From NCBI GenBank assembly GCA_028554795.2, contig CM068826.1, positions 103,202,602 to 103,266,601 on the forward strand: 64,000 nucleotides of DNA. Direction: 5' to 3'. Each line of letters starts with the position of its first letter. Position 1 is the stretch's first letter. Positions 55,888-64,000 of the stretch are shown here, piece after piece. The position numbers were made by a program, and so were the translations under genes. The notes under the pieces were generated by a model. The model did no database searches, was not told where the DNA came from, and was given only the letters and a program-made list of their open reading frames with translations. Source of the stretch: Sinohyriopsis cumingii. Lineage: Eukaryota; Mollusca; Bivalvia; Unionida; Unionidae.

Positions 55888-56338
55888 GGATTCCTGTTTT
55901 TGTACTCTCTTTTTTTCGGAAGCAATACACGTACATTCTACCCAGACATCTTCGTTCTCCAGAAGGAAATCTAGAATACTGTAACCTACAGTTCAAACTT
56001 CGATTAGAAGTTTTCTCTTCCACTAAGTACATTCCATGTAACATATGTTGGTAATCCTTTAACTCGTCTTCCTCAATGCGTTGCTCTAGGTGAATCTCGA
56101 AGTAACCAAAATGATGAACATTTCGTTCATTCACTAACTCACTAACAAGGTCTGACCACTGAAACAATTTCTGACGAATCAGTCCCCTTATACCGTTCAG
56201 GTACCAGTGGTTAAAGATCTGGTGACGTAACGGATGCAATTGTTCTTTACGTTTGACTTGTATTTTGACCAGCTCTCGGTAAATCCTTTCTCTCAACTCC
56301 TCAGGCAAGCCCAAAATGTTCTCTTGTAAAGTATCCAT
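55859..56338 (-). CDS. LPEELRERIYREL family protein, member 3
   Basis: 159 aa starting MDTLQENILGLPEELRERI; the frame is open 26 codons further upstream without conservation. It is the closest match to 14803-15321 (YFEIHLEQ, LKDYQHMLHGMYLVEEKTSNR). The middle part has diverged (SELVNERNVHHFGYFE). Confidence 0.6.
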   Translation of the reverse strand: MDTLQENILGLPEELRERIYRELVKIQVKRKEQLHPLRHQIFNHWYLNGIRGLIRQKLFQWSDLVSELVNERNVHHFGYFEIHLEQRIEEDELKDYQHMLHGMYLVEEKTSNRSLNCRLQYSRFPSGERRCLGRMYVYCFRKKESTKTGIHATAYVTSD

Positions 56339-56573
56339 AAGTATATACACTGTTTTTGGAATCCTTGGGTGGTGGCCAATAGCCTCGTTTGCCTTTGTGC
56401 CTGATGTAATATCCACTCATAATCAGTCTTCTTATACTTTCTAACAGAGCATAATTTAAAAACGGTTCAATAACTTTGCGTTTGCGTTTCACTTGTATTT
56501 TGATCAGTTCTCGGTAAATGCGTTCTCTCAACTCCACAGGCAAAGCACGAATGTTCTCTAGCAAAGTATCCAT
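56301..56573 (-). CDS. LPVELRERIYREL family protein, member 2 (short)
   Basis: 90 aa starting MDTLLENIRALPVELRERI, with KIQVKRKRKVIEPFLNYALLE. It lacks the acidic middle and C-terminal parts of other members and may be a truncated duplicate. It overlaps the start of member 3. Confidence 0.5.
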   Translation of the reverse strand: MDTLLENIRALPVELRERIYRELIKIQVKRKRKVIEPFLNYALLESIRRLIMSGYYIRHKGKRGYWPPPKDSKNSVYTYGYFTREHFGLA

Positions 56574-56585
56574 GAATAGGTCATA

Positions 56586-57044
56586 CTAAATCCTCTTTGG
56601 TCTGACACAAGAAATGTACTCTTTGCACAGACATGGTTTTACTTCAGTGTCGAATTTAAATCGTTTAGTCACTAATTTACACATTACAATTCGTTCAGAA
56701 GTTTCCTCTTTCACTAAGTTGACATTGTGTTCAAGATGTTGGTAATTCGTTAACTCTTCCTCTGGAATTCGATGCAGTAAGTTTACAATTATGTAGTAGA
56801 TAGAATCGTCCATAACAAACCAATCCTTTTTAAAACTAGGGGATCGTTGATCAATGTCTGTCCAATGGAACACTTTCAATTGAATCAGTCCTTGTATAGC
56901 CTTCAGGTACCAATGGTTCAAACACCGGTGACGTAACGGATGCAATTGTTCTTTACGTTTGACTTGTATTTTGACCAGCTCTCGGTAAATGCGTTCTCTC
57001 AACTCCACAGGCAAAGCACGAATGTTCTCTTGTAAAGTATCCAT
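56586..57044 (-). CDS. LPVELRERIYREL family protein, member 1
   Basis: 152 aa starting MDTLQENIRALPVELRERI, with KEQLHPLRHRCLNHWYLKAIQGLI and a divergent acidic part (RIPEEELTNYQHLEHNV). The first 50 residues are nearly identical to 14803-15321; the rest is not, suggesting selection or recombination on the C-terminal part. Confidence 0.6.
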   Translation of the reverse strand: MDTLQENIRALPVELRERIYRELVKIQVKRKEQLHPLRHRCLNHWYLKAIQGLIQLKVFHWTDIDQRSPSFKKDWFVMDDSIYYIIVNLLHRIPEEELTNYQHLEHNVNLVKEETSERIVMCKLVTKRFKFDTEVKPCLCKEYISCVRPKRI

Positions 57045-57214
57045 GAACAGATTATGGTGAGTTACTTCAATGTCTCGGTCCCACTAAGGGTAAGTAATGA
57101 CAATTCGGTGAAAGCACGAATGTTCTCTTGTAAAGTATCCATGAACAGATTATGGTGAGTTACTTCAATGTCTCGGTCCCACTAAGGGTAAGTAATGACA
57201 ATTCGGTGACCATC
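57021..57214. repeat. 98-bp direct duplication
   Basis: The sequence from AATGTTCTCTTGTAAAG to GACAATTCGGTGA recurs with a 98-bp period (57021 and 57119). It copies the start of family member 1 and the end of the BIR gene, leaving a decayed second partial start between the two genes. Confidence 0.85.
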
Positions 57215-57908
57215 GAGCATGTTCTACGTAGGCCGAATCTTGCGGTTCCCAGTGGTGAAGTGACACACCGCAACTGAAGCACTTGACTTTATCTCCTTCG
57301 CCCAAGTAGAAAAATCCGGCTCTGGCTAATTCTTCGGGGGTCGGGCCTCCCAGATACTTAGGCCATTTTCCTTTGAACGATTGAAGACGATTTTCAAAGT
57401 CGCAGTATTCCGACAAACGCACAGGGAACGAATATTCGTCTTTCACAGGTTCGTTTCGATGAGGGTTGAGTGACATGGGCAGGAGTTTGCTCAGGGCTGG
57501 ATGACATCCGTAGGGGGGTAGACGTGAAGGTGAACATCCCCCTTTAAAACGAAACCCAGTAAAATTTCCAAGAGGACGAGTGGCATCGCTTTCGCATTGC
57601 TCAGGTTTGACACGCACAGCATCTCTTTCCATGATAGGGCTAGTGAGAACAAAGTTCCCATGATGCTTTACGGCATGGCTCAGGTCACAGCGTACAGCAT
57701 CGTTCCCATCGCAAGGCTCACAATCGCACTCGTCTGCAAACTCCGTTACGCAATTACAATGGTAACCACATGGACAATCGCAGTTTCCCTCCGGACATTT
57801 TCCGTCGCAATGCATGGGTCTTATCCATCCAATATTAGTCACACTAGAGGAAGATACAACTTTTTTACAATCCCCAAACTGGAACGATGTCTCTTTCAAA
57901 GTATTCAT
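57165..57908 (-). CDS. Cys-rich protein with C-terminal BIR domain (Polinton-2)
   Basis: 247 aa, intact, homologous to 13647-14390. The BIR domain keeps CFSCGVSLHHW and EHARWSPNCHYL, so all zinc ligands and the local Gly are present. The N-terminal Cys block is unchanged. With one BIR domain and no RING, an apoptosis-inhibitor role is possible by family resemblance. Confidence 0.78.
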   Translation of the reverse strand: MNTLKETSFQFGDCKKVVSSSSVTNIGWIRPMHCDGKCPEGNCDCPCGYHCNCVTEFADECDCEPCDGNDAVRCDLSHAVKHHGNFVLTSPIMERDAVRVKPEQCESDATRPLGNFTGFRFKGGCSPSRLPPYGCHPALSKLLPMSLNPHRNEPVKDEYSFPVRLSEYCDFENRLQSFKGKWPKYLGGPTPEELARAGFFYLGEGDKVKCFSCGVSLHHWEPQDSAYVEHARWSPNCHYLPLVGPRH

Positions 57909-58054
57909 CTTGTTCGCTTGGTCTTGGTAGTCACAATGAACTATCGATCTTGCCTAGGGTTCCTTTTTATATACAGACCAGTACCGACGTGTCCATACGG
58001 TAAGGTGAAATGATTGGGAAGTCTAACTCGCTTCTGGTACACGATTTGATAGAC

Positions 58055-61000
58055 TTATTCCAAGGGCCGACTGACGATGTGGTGAGTGGGTAAACGTACA
58101 ATCTTGTTCGGTTGATAGGTGGTCACTTTAAAGTTTCCATCCTCTCCCGATTGCAAGGCTTCTTTCAATAGCCCAAAGTTGACCACACGACTGGTACGAT
58201 AATTCAGAGTCAGTCCTTTCACTTTGCACGTCGTGTGCACTTCTCCTTGTGGGTCCCGGTATTCGTAGCCGTAATTTTTGGGACCGCCACTGACGAAACT
58301 TAGAATCTTGTCGTCGGGATGCTCGTCTGTCCAGGCTCCTAAACGGTCTCCTTCGATGTCAGGGTGCTGTTGACTCGGGTGATGGATGTAAATGCAACTG
58401 TCCGTGTCAAAGTACAGGACGCGTTCCCCTAACAGTTCTAAAGCTTCGTACAATTTTAAGCGAGCATGAGCTGTCACGTAAGCCGCAATGATGACATTTC
58501 CAAAAGGGTCGTCTTGTACAAAGTCCAGATCTTCTTCGTAATTGACCAAGATCAAATCCTCGCGAACGACGTCCACGTGTTTCATGTATTTGGTTTTGTC
58601 GTGAATCATCTGAAAGTAGCGGGAAGGTTCTGTCAAATATTCCGTCTTGGGTAAACACGGTCGTTGTGCCATTTTACCCCACAAGCAATTTAACATCACT
58701 TTGGCAAACGATCGCCTGCCTTCGTTTTTCTCGATGTGGTCTAAAGTGATGCCTTCTTGTTCATAGTATTTCTCTTTGAATGTCTTTTGGTCTTCGGGGG
58801 TGTGACACCAGGACGGATAGCCGCTGGCTTCTTGCTTCAGTTTCAAAAAGGCATCCACGTAGTCAGCGAAAATGCCTTTCTGACTGGGATCACCCTTGTG
58901 GTATTGTTGTGTCTTGGGAAAGTGGCAAATTTCGTACACTTCTAACAGTTGGTATCCCATGTCCAGAGCTTTGAACAATTCTACACTGACCCAGGTTCCC
59001 GTCAAGGCCCGTTCTTCCTGGGTGTGCTGACAAGGTTGGTCTTGGTTGCACGTTTCGGCACAAGTACGGCACAATGGAAACATCAGTTTGCCTTGGCAAT
59101 GGTGAGGTAAGACGGTATGGTATAGGTTCGTGGGAGGCAAAACTTTACACTTGATCAAGCCTTCGTATTGTCGAATGTTTTTCAGGTCGATGTGTTCCGT
59201 TAACAATTGTGGGTGCCCTACAGGAAAGCGACAATATTTGCACACGTAGGGATACAGCGAACACACGTCCAAGTATTTGATTTCTTCTCCTTTCTCTTCG
59301 TCGGCTTGGTAGAGCAAACAGGTGGCATTGGTCCTTCCTCCGTACAAACTATCCCTTGGGTTTAGCGGGTCCATGAACTGGTAACTTTCCACGAGGCGTT
59401 TAAACTCGGGATCGGTTTTCATACGGTGATCGTACTCGTGTTCCCACATTTCCACCACTTGGTATCCTTCCTGTTCTAACTTTAGGCGTCGCTGACAAGT
59501 GTCCTGGTACAAGTCTTCCATGGTTCGTTGCAAAAACTGATTTTTAGTGCCACGGTCAGGGTAACAGACGGGACATCCGTGAAATAAGCAACCGTTAAAC
59601 TCGTACACGATCTTGGGGTTTTCTAAGTCCCAGCCATCTACCGAATACGTTCCGATGGTCTTTTCACCCCCTGCGTCGCGAGCATGCTGAATCCACTTGT
59701 CTTCCTTGTCGCACAAGTAATGTAACCAGCGTAGGGCTTTGACCGAGTATTGACGTTTGACATAGTGGGTCGTTTGAGGACTAATGACAGCCACGGTGTT
59801 TTCAGGCATGAATCGTTGTCGATACACTAAGGAACACGCTTTGGCAATGGTGCAAGCTTCTTTCAAAGGATCGACCCCTCCGTGTTCCATGAACAGTTCT
59901 CGAAATTTTCCACAGCAACGCCGTAAAATGTCCACGTCGGAACGACAATACTTTAGCATTTCTTCCTGAAAGTCGAAAGGGTCCGAGGCGTGAGCCTGGT
60001 ACCAAGCGTAGAAAGCTTCTCGTTGTTCGGTACGCATGTTGTCGGGGTCGTAATAGTGAGCCTCAGGTAAATGGGGTAGAACGGCGTGTTGATTGGCTTC
60101 CGTATTGAAAAAGTGTGGAAAGTACCCTTTAGCCATTTCTGTCATTCCAAACGTTTTAGGCATTCGACTCAAAGGCATGGCCAAGTAACTCATCGAATCT
60201 TTAAACTGTACTTGTCCCACTTGCATGAAAATGATTTTGGCTCCGTTCAAAGTCACTTTAGGACGCTCGGTGCCATGTTCCGTATAGTATCTGACAAGAA
60301 ACTGTCCATCGTATCCGGAGAAATTGTGAGCCATCACCGTGGCATGACGATGACAATCTCCGTAACGTTCGATGTCCTCTTGGCTCCACGTCTTGTCGAC
60401 GGGGCCTAAAACCCATTGGGCAAAATCGGCTAACGTGTTCGGTCCCCGAAAGATTTTTTCACGCCCTCCAGGAATCTTGCTGCAGTGAGGGCAATGACTG
60501 AAGATAGGTTCTTGAATGCACTTCTCGCACGCTCGATGAGCCACGCAGAAATTAGGAATGTGAATACCGGTCTCTTGCATGCATTCGAAATCGAAAAAGA
60601 TGAAATTGCCTTTCTTCTTGTGACCGTCCTCTTTCTCTGGTGGAGGTTCGTATTTTTGCACGTAGCATTGGTGTTCCAAGTCCACGATGTGGTGACAAAT
60701 GTGACATGTTTTCTTTCCTCGAAATACATGTGCCTTGGCAGTATTGGTACATATGCCTTGTCCACACGTGGGGCACAATCTCAGGAGTTGACAAGCACAT
60801 TTCTTCTGTGAACCTTGCGTCTTCAAATGTTGTTGGTAACAGGTAGGGCTGACAAACGTGCGCAGACAAGTTGAACAAGGCACTGGTTCTTCGCTCAGAC
60901 AGGGTGGAGAGGCCAAACATCCTGGGCATTTCCATCCACAATGCTTGTGTTGCTCTCGATTATTATAACCATAATCACATTTCTCACAGTAATAACCGTA

Positions 61001-61991
61001 TCCTACTGGTAATAGTATCGAAATGGTCATCGTGATAATAAACATGAATGTATTTTCCGTCCTTAAAATCTTGGCCTCGAAACAACAGAGGCCCGCGCAT
61101 TTCTTGAGGGTGCACTTTCAAGGTGTAGCGTGGAGCTAGGGCATCTTGCAATTTTTGCATCTCAGGAATGCCACAGGGTATGTTTTTGGACAGTCCGGCT
61201 TATTGTAACAGGAGTTCTGCTTCGTTTCGTTGTTTGGCTCGGTCGGATTGTTGAATAGTTCTCCAGGTTCTTTTCTATTCTACCGTGTCGTTCTTGTTGG
61301 CATAGGTTCGTCCCACCACGATGGCACGGGCTAAACACATCTGGTCATGAGGGTTGTTAATTCGGACGAGACTTGTTTTGGTGTTGCGAAGGTCGTCCAC
61401 CAATAACATCTTTTTGCGTCCAGTCCCTTGAGGAGGAGAGACATGGGTCATGTCCAGTGTGGCTTTTCCATCGGTGATGTCAAACTGGTCATTAGATTGT
61501 TGTACGTGTTGAATCTTGTCCATGACTTTGGAAGCGGTCAATTCTGCAGGGGTGCTAAACTCGATCCAAACAGGGGATTTCAAACCGTCCTGTTGTATGG
61601 AAAGTCTCAAGCGATCGTCTTCTTTGAGTTGACATTGTCGCTTGAGTGTGGTGAGCAAAGAATCCCACACCCCAGTGATAAACACTTCTGCTTTCTCTAA
61701 CGGCACTTCAGCCTTGAAATCTTTAAACTTCACCGTGTATTTGTAAGCCGTGGTTCTAAATTTTCTAGAGGAGCGCTTTTCCGTCTCTCGAATGGAATAG
61801 TATTTTTCAGGGTTGACTAAGGGTGGTGAACTTTGTTTAGAGGGTTCGGATTCTGGTTCACTCATGTCCTCTTCAAAATCACTGGCATGAATTTGTGCCA
61901 AGACTTCAGCTCTGGTACGAGGCGATAGATCACGTTTCTGCCTCTTACTTTATTCTTCTTCTTTCTTTTCAAATGAATAGGATCGTTTCAT
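58055..61991 (-). pseudogene. PolB: Protein-primed PolB, broken in the N-terminal third
   Basis: Homologue of 9060-13105. The start ATG is at 61991, with a TAA after about a dozen codons, TAG near 61276, TAA near 61203, and a 14-bp deletion near 61028 that shifts the frame. From 61045 to 58055 the frame is open for 996 aa, covering the cysteine cluster, all exonuclease motifs (FFDFEC, NFSGYD, YCRSDVD) and polymerase motifs (DVCSLYP, KVMLNCLWGK, YFDTDS). A TAA ends it about 17 codons before the Polinton-1 stop. The region equivalent to the Polinton-1 frameshift is in frame here. Confidence 0.9.
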
Positions 61992-62125
61992 CTTGAGTGA
62001 AAAACGTCAAATGACTCAAGTTTAAACACCATGGACTAATTTATAGTCATGGCAGACCAGCGTATATAAAAGGGTGTGTGTCTTGTCCTTTCACTATTCA
62101 TTTCACTCTCTAACCGAGCACAACG

Positions 62126-62611
62126 ATGGAAGAGACTAGCCAAATCGAACGTTTCATCAGAGCTTTGCGAGGGGTCATTAGAAAATTCTCTTCAGACCAG
62201 CCGACGGACTACTCTCCTTCCTTTCGAGATAAAAGTCAAGATACTTGCTATATCTGTCAGAAGAAAGGGCATTGGTCTTCAGAGTGTCCAGATCGTCAAA
62301 AAAGAAAAAAAAGGGCTAGAAAAGATAAAAGTAAAGATACCTGTTATTATTGTCAAGAAAAAGGACATTGGTCTCCAGATTGCCCAAAAAAGAAACAAGA
62401 GGACTCGGAAGAAAAGAGGGATTCTTCAGAAGAAGAGAGGGATTCTTCAGAGGAAGAGAGGGATTCTTCAGAGGAAGAAGAGGAAGAAAGAAGACAATTC
62501 TATTTACAAGAGGCAAAGAAAAAGAAACAGGAGAAGAAAAGAAGAAGGGAAGAAAGTGAGGAGGAAGAAGAGGAAAAGACGGTGAAGAAATTTAAAAAAC
62601 AGAGAGACTAA
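62126..62611 (+). CDS. CCHC zinc-knuckle protein with acidic repeats (Polinton-2)
   Basis: 161 aa, intact, homologous to 8452-8925. Both knuckles (CYICQKKGHWSSEC and CYYCQEKGHWSPDC) are present; the RDSSEEE repeat count differs. AATAAA at 62696-62701 follows. TATATAAAA at about 62063 lies upstream. Confidence 0.75.
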   Translation: MEETSQIERFIRALRGVIRKFSSDQPTDYSPSFRDKSQDTCYICQKKGHWSSECPDRQKRKKRARKDKSKDTCYYCQEKGHWSPDCPKKKQEDSEEKRDSSEEERDSSEEERDSSEEEEEERRQFYLQEAKKKKQEKKRRREESEEEEEEKTVKKFKKQRD

Positions 62612-62835
62612 ACAAGGAGAAAGAAGAAGTAAATGAACTTTTAATTAAAGTGTTCTGTTGTGAATTGTGAATTGGATTGTAACAATGGATAAAAGAATAA
62701 ATTAATTATATAAGGTAAGTGTCTTTGAGTTTTGATTTTAAAATAAGAACGTACACTCACGCACTCATACAAAGACACGTACTATAGGGGTAAAATTGGG
62801 GGGTTTTTTTTGAGTTATTGGCAAATTGAAAGGCT

Positions 62836-62878
62836 ATCTCTTTTCGAGAAATGTGGGTGGCCCTGAAAAGGGCCTTTT
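62836..62878 (-). terminator. Histone-type 3' stem-loop plus purine tract
   Basis: Minus strand: AAA, stem GGCCCT, loop TTTC, stem AGGGCC, then ACCCA and CGAAAAGAG. It follows the broken Q-rich gene. Confidence 0.8.
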
Positions 62879-62896
62879 TTTGGTGTAGGGGTGAGT

Positions 62897-63472
62897 TTAA
62901 GCAATCAACTTTAACTGTCTTAAGCCTTTGCCACGGCCGAGGCCTACTTCTGGACTGCGTAATGTTGATGATGATAATGATTGGGTTGAAATCACTAAGG
63001 GTGGTACGGTAGGCTTAGTCACAGGGTTAACGTGTTTAGCTCGGGAAGGTCGTATTCTCTTCGGTCGTAATAAAGAAGTCTGATACGTTTGTTTCAGACT
63101 TCTTAACTCCGCTAAAATGTCCAACAGTACCGTGACCGTTTGATTTTCACCCTCTTATTTCTTTGCTGCTACTTCTTGTTGTTGTTGTTGTTTTTTTTTC
63201 TTACGTCTTCTTCTTGCTGCTGTTGCTGTAGGAGAAAAGCTTGTTCCGCTTCCTTTTGTCGTTGTATAAATTTCTCCAATTCTTCTTTCTGTCTGTCTAA
63301 AATTCTCCACTTGCGGTAATGAAGAAGGTAACGAAGGTTCCGGAACAAATTCTTGCGAGGTAAGAAAATCCACAAAATCCCAATTCACCTCTTCTGAAAG
63401 TAAGTCCGGGTTCCCTTGGGCGGTCTCCCCTGCTGGTGCACCCCAATGGATCGTTTTCTGAGTTTCCGTCAT
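62897..63472 (-). pseudogene. Broken Q/E-rich coiled-coil gene
   Basis: Homologue of 7586-8161. A 2-bp deletion near 63296 shifts the frame and a TAA (where Polinton-1 has a Gln codon) interrupts the frame near 63155. The C-terminal part from 63124 remains open and conserved. Confidence 0.7.
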
Positions 63473-63639
63473 GTTGAATCACTGTCGCATAGATTGACTG
63501 CACACAAGCGCTAGCGAATCTATATAGACCACATGACGTCACAGACTGCTCTCTTCGGATTGGATGCGGGCTGACTGAATTTTGTAACGCGTGTTCGGAT
63601 TGGTGAATGAACTCAATCCGTTTCAATCCTTCCTCTGCC

Positions 63640-63647
63640 TATAAATA
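63640..63647 (+). promoter_or_regulatory. TATA box of the 77-aa gene (Polinton-2)
   Basis: TATAAATA 45 bp before the ATG at 63692, as in Polinton-1. Confidence 0.6.
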
Positions 63648-63691
63648 AGCGCAGTTCACTGCATTGATTCACCTGTTCTTGTCGCTTCAAG

Positions 63692-63925
63692 ATGTGGACC
63701 ACAGTCGAATCATCCACCCTTGTGTCTTCAGTGATGTTTAGGACGGACATGCTCATGTATGTCCGGTCTAAGTGGACTGTTGTCCACAGGACAGACACCA
63801 GTCTGTGGATACGTAGGATCTACGTAGAAAGACAAGGATGCCTCAAAAGAGTGCTGATTTACGGGCCAACAGTGAAACGCAGCCTAAGGACAAGAAGAAG
63901 ACCAATGCGGTGCCCTTTATGTTAA
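63692..63925 (+). CDS. Conserved 77-aa basic protein (Polinton-2)
   Basis: Intact homologue of 7133-7366, read outward to the TIR. Starts MWTTVESSTLVSSVMF and ends RRRPMRCPLC. A short palindrome (GTTAATGGATACATTAAC) lies between the stop and the stem-loop in both elements. Confidence 0.6.
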   Translation: MWTTVESSTLVSSVMFRTDMLMYVRSKWTVVHRTDTSLWIRRIYVERQGCLKRVLIYGPTVKRSLRTRRRPMRCPLC

Positions 63926-63941
63926 TGGATACATTAACATA

Positions 63942-64000
63942 AACCCAAAGGCCCTTTTCAGGGCCACCCACATTTCTCGAAAAGAGAATGACTTTCAATT
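63942..64000. repeat. Polinton-2 left TIR, cut by the window end
   Basis: Exact inverted match to 34832-34891. The subterminal repeats and the outer terminus lie beyond the window. Confidence 0.9.
63947..63988 (+). terminator. Histone-type 3' stem-loop plus purine tract (TIR)
   Basis: AAA, stem GGCCCT, loop TTTC, stem AGGGCC, then ACCCA and CGAAAAGAG, after the 77-aa gene. Confidence 0.8.

Larger units (their letters stand above)
34565..64000 (-). mobile_element. Polinton-2, minus orientation, continues past the window
   Basis: Second Polinton, collinear with Polinton-1 but reversed, so the two right ends face each other. Its right TIR begins near 34565 with AGGGATACC. The left TIR starts at 63942 and is cut by the window end, where 60 bases match 34832-34891 as an exact inverted repeat. 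Many genes carry stops or frameshifts, so this copy alone is defective. It contains nested retroelements at 35303-37393, 37406-44588 and 45410-45675. Confidence 0.92.

Overview
The window is eukaryotic DNA from an invertebrate animal, most likely a mollusc and possibly a bivalve. The evidence is a spliced host gene for the collagen prolyl 4-hydroxylase alpha subunit, tRNA-derived SINEs with (CAA)n tails, hAT-type MITEs, mariner remnants, an I-superfamily LINE and long AT-rich non-coding DNA. The host assignment is an inference from repeat and gene style and is only moderately secure.

Two large Polinton/Maverick (adintovirus-like) elements dominate. Polinton-1 (6717-27204, plus orientation, about 20.5 kb) is complete, with ~400 bp terminal inverted repeats (TIRs), 5'-AG...CT-3' ends and TATATA on both sides. 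Polinton-2 (34565 to beyond 64000, minus orientation) runs off the window inside its second TIR. The elements are collinear. Each has an outward-facing 77-aa gene, a Q-rich coiled-coil gene, a divergent CCHC zinc-knuckle gene, protein-primed PolB, BIR (IAP-like) protein, a small family with an LPxELRERIYREL motif, small membrane proteins, packaging ATPase, basic core-like proteins, retroviral-type integrase with chromodomain, two-helix membrane protein, penton-like protein, pVI-like protein, double jelly-roll major capsid protein, a CYGC protein, adenain-like protease and three accessory coiled-coil genes. Polinton-1 keeps integrase, ATPase, capsid proteins and protease open but has a frameshift in polB and a nonsense codon in one core-like gene. 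Polinton-2 has many nonsense codons and frameshifts (polB, integrase, capsid and others), and its right end is split by nested retrotransposons.

The host gene runs on the minus strand. Exons at 30855-30707, 29999-29886, 28198-27864, 27515-27464, 5787-5636 and 2975-2811 form a phase-compatible chain, so Polinton-1 sits inside one intron of this gene. One exon encodes an ShKT domain and appears to be a 114-nt cassette within the P4HA N-terminal region.

The most unusual signal is a set of ten short hairpins with the form of metazoan replication-dependent histone mRNA 3' ends. Each has a six-base stem, a TTTC loop, usually ACCCA 3' of the stem, and then a purine tract AAAAGAG/AAAAGAAA matching the U7-pairing histone downstream element. 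They lie just past accessory genes near the Polinton termini, and the outermost pair is built into the TIRs. Core gene clusters instead end at AATAAA signals. The right-end accessory genes also share a promoter-like repeat (core GATGTTTTCCTTCACGTC then CGCGCTTT). Together these suggest a separately regulated, possibly S-phase-linked, accessory gene class.

The interval between the Polintons (27.2-34.6 kb) holds host exons, two SINEs, a third SINE fragment, two MITEs and a 3 x 215-bp tandem repeat. Inside Polinton-2 lie a 2.1-kb retroelement with one unfamiliar ORF (35303-37393, 12-bp target duplication), a ~7.2-kb LINE with two intact ORFs, and a 266-bp truncated relative (45410-45675, 12-bp target duplication).
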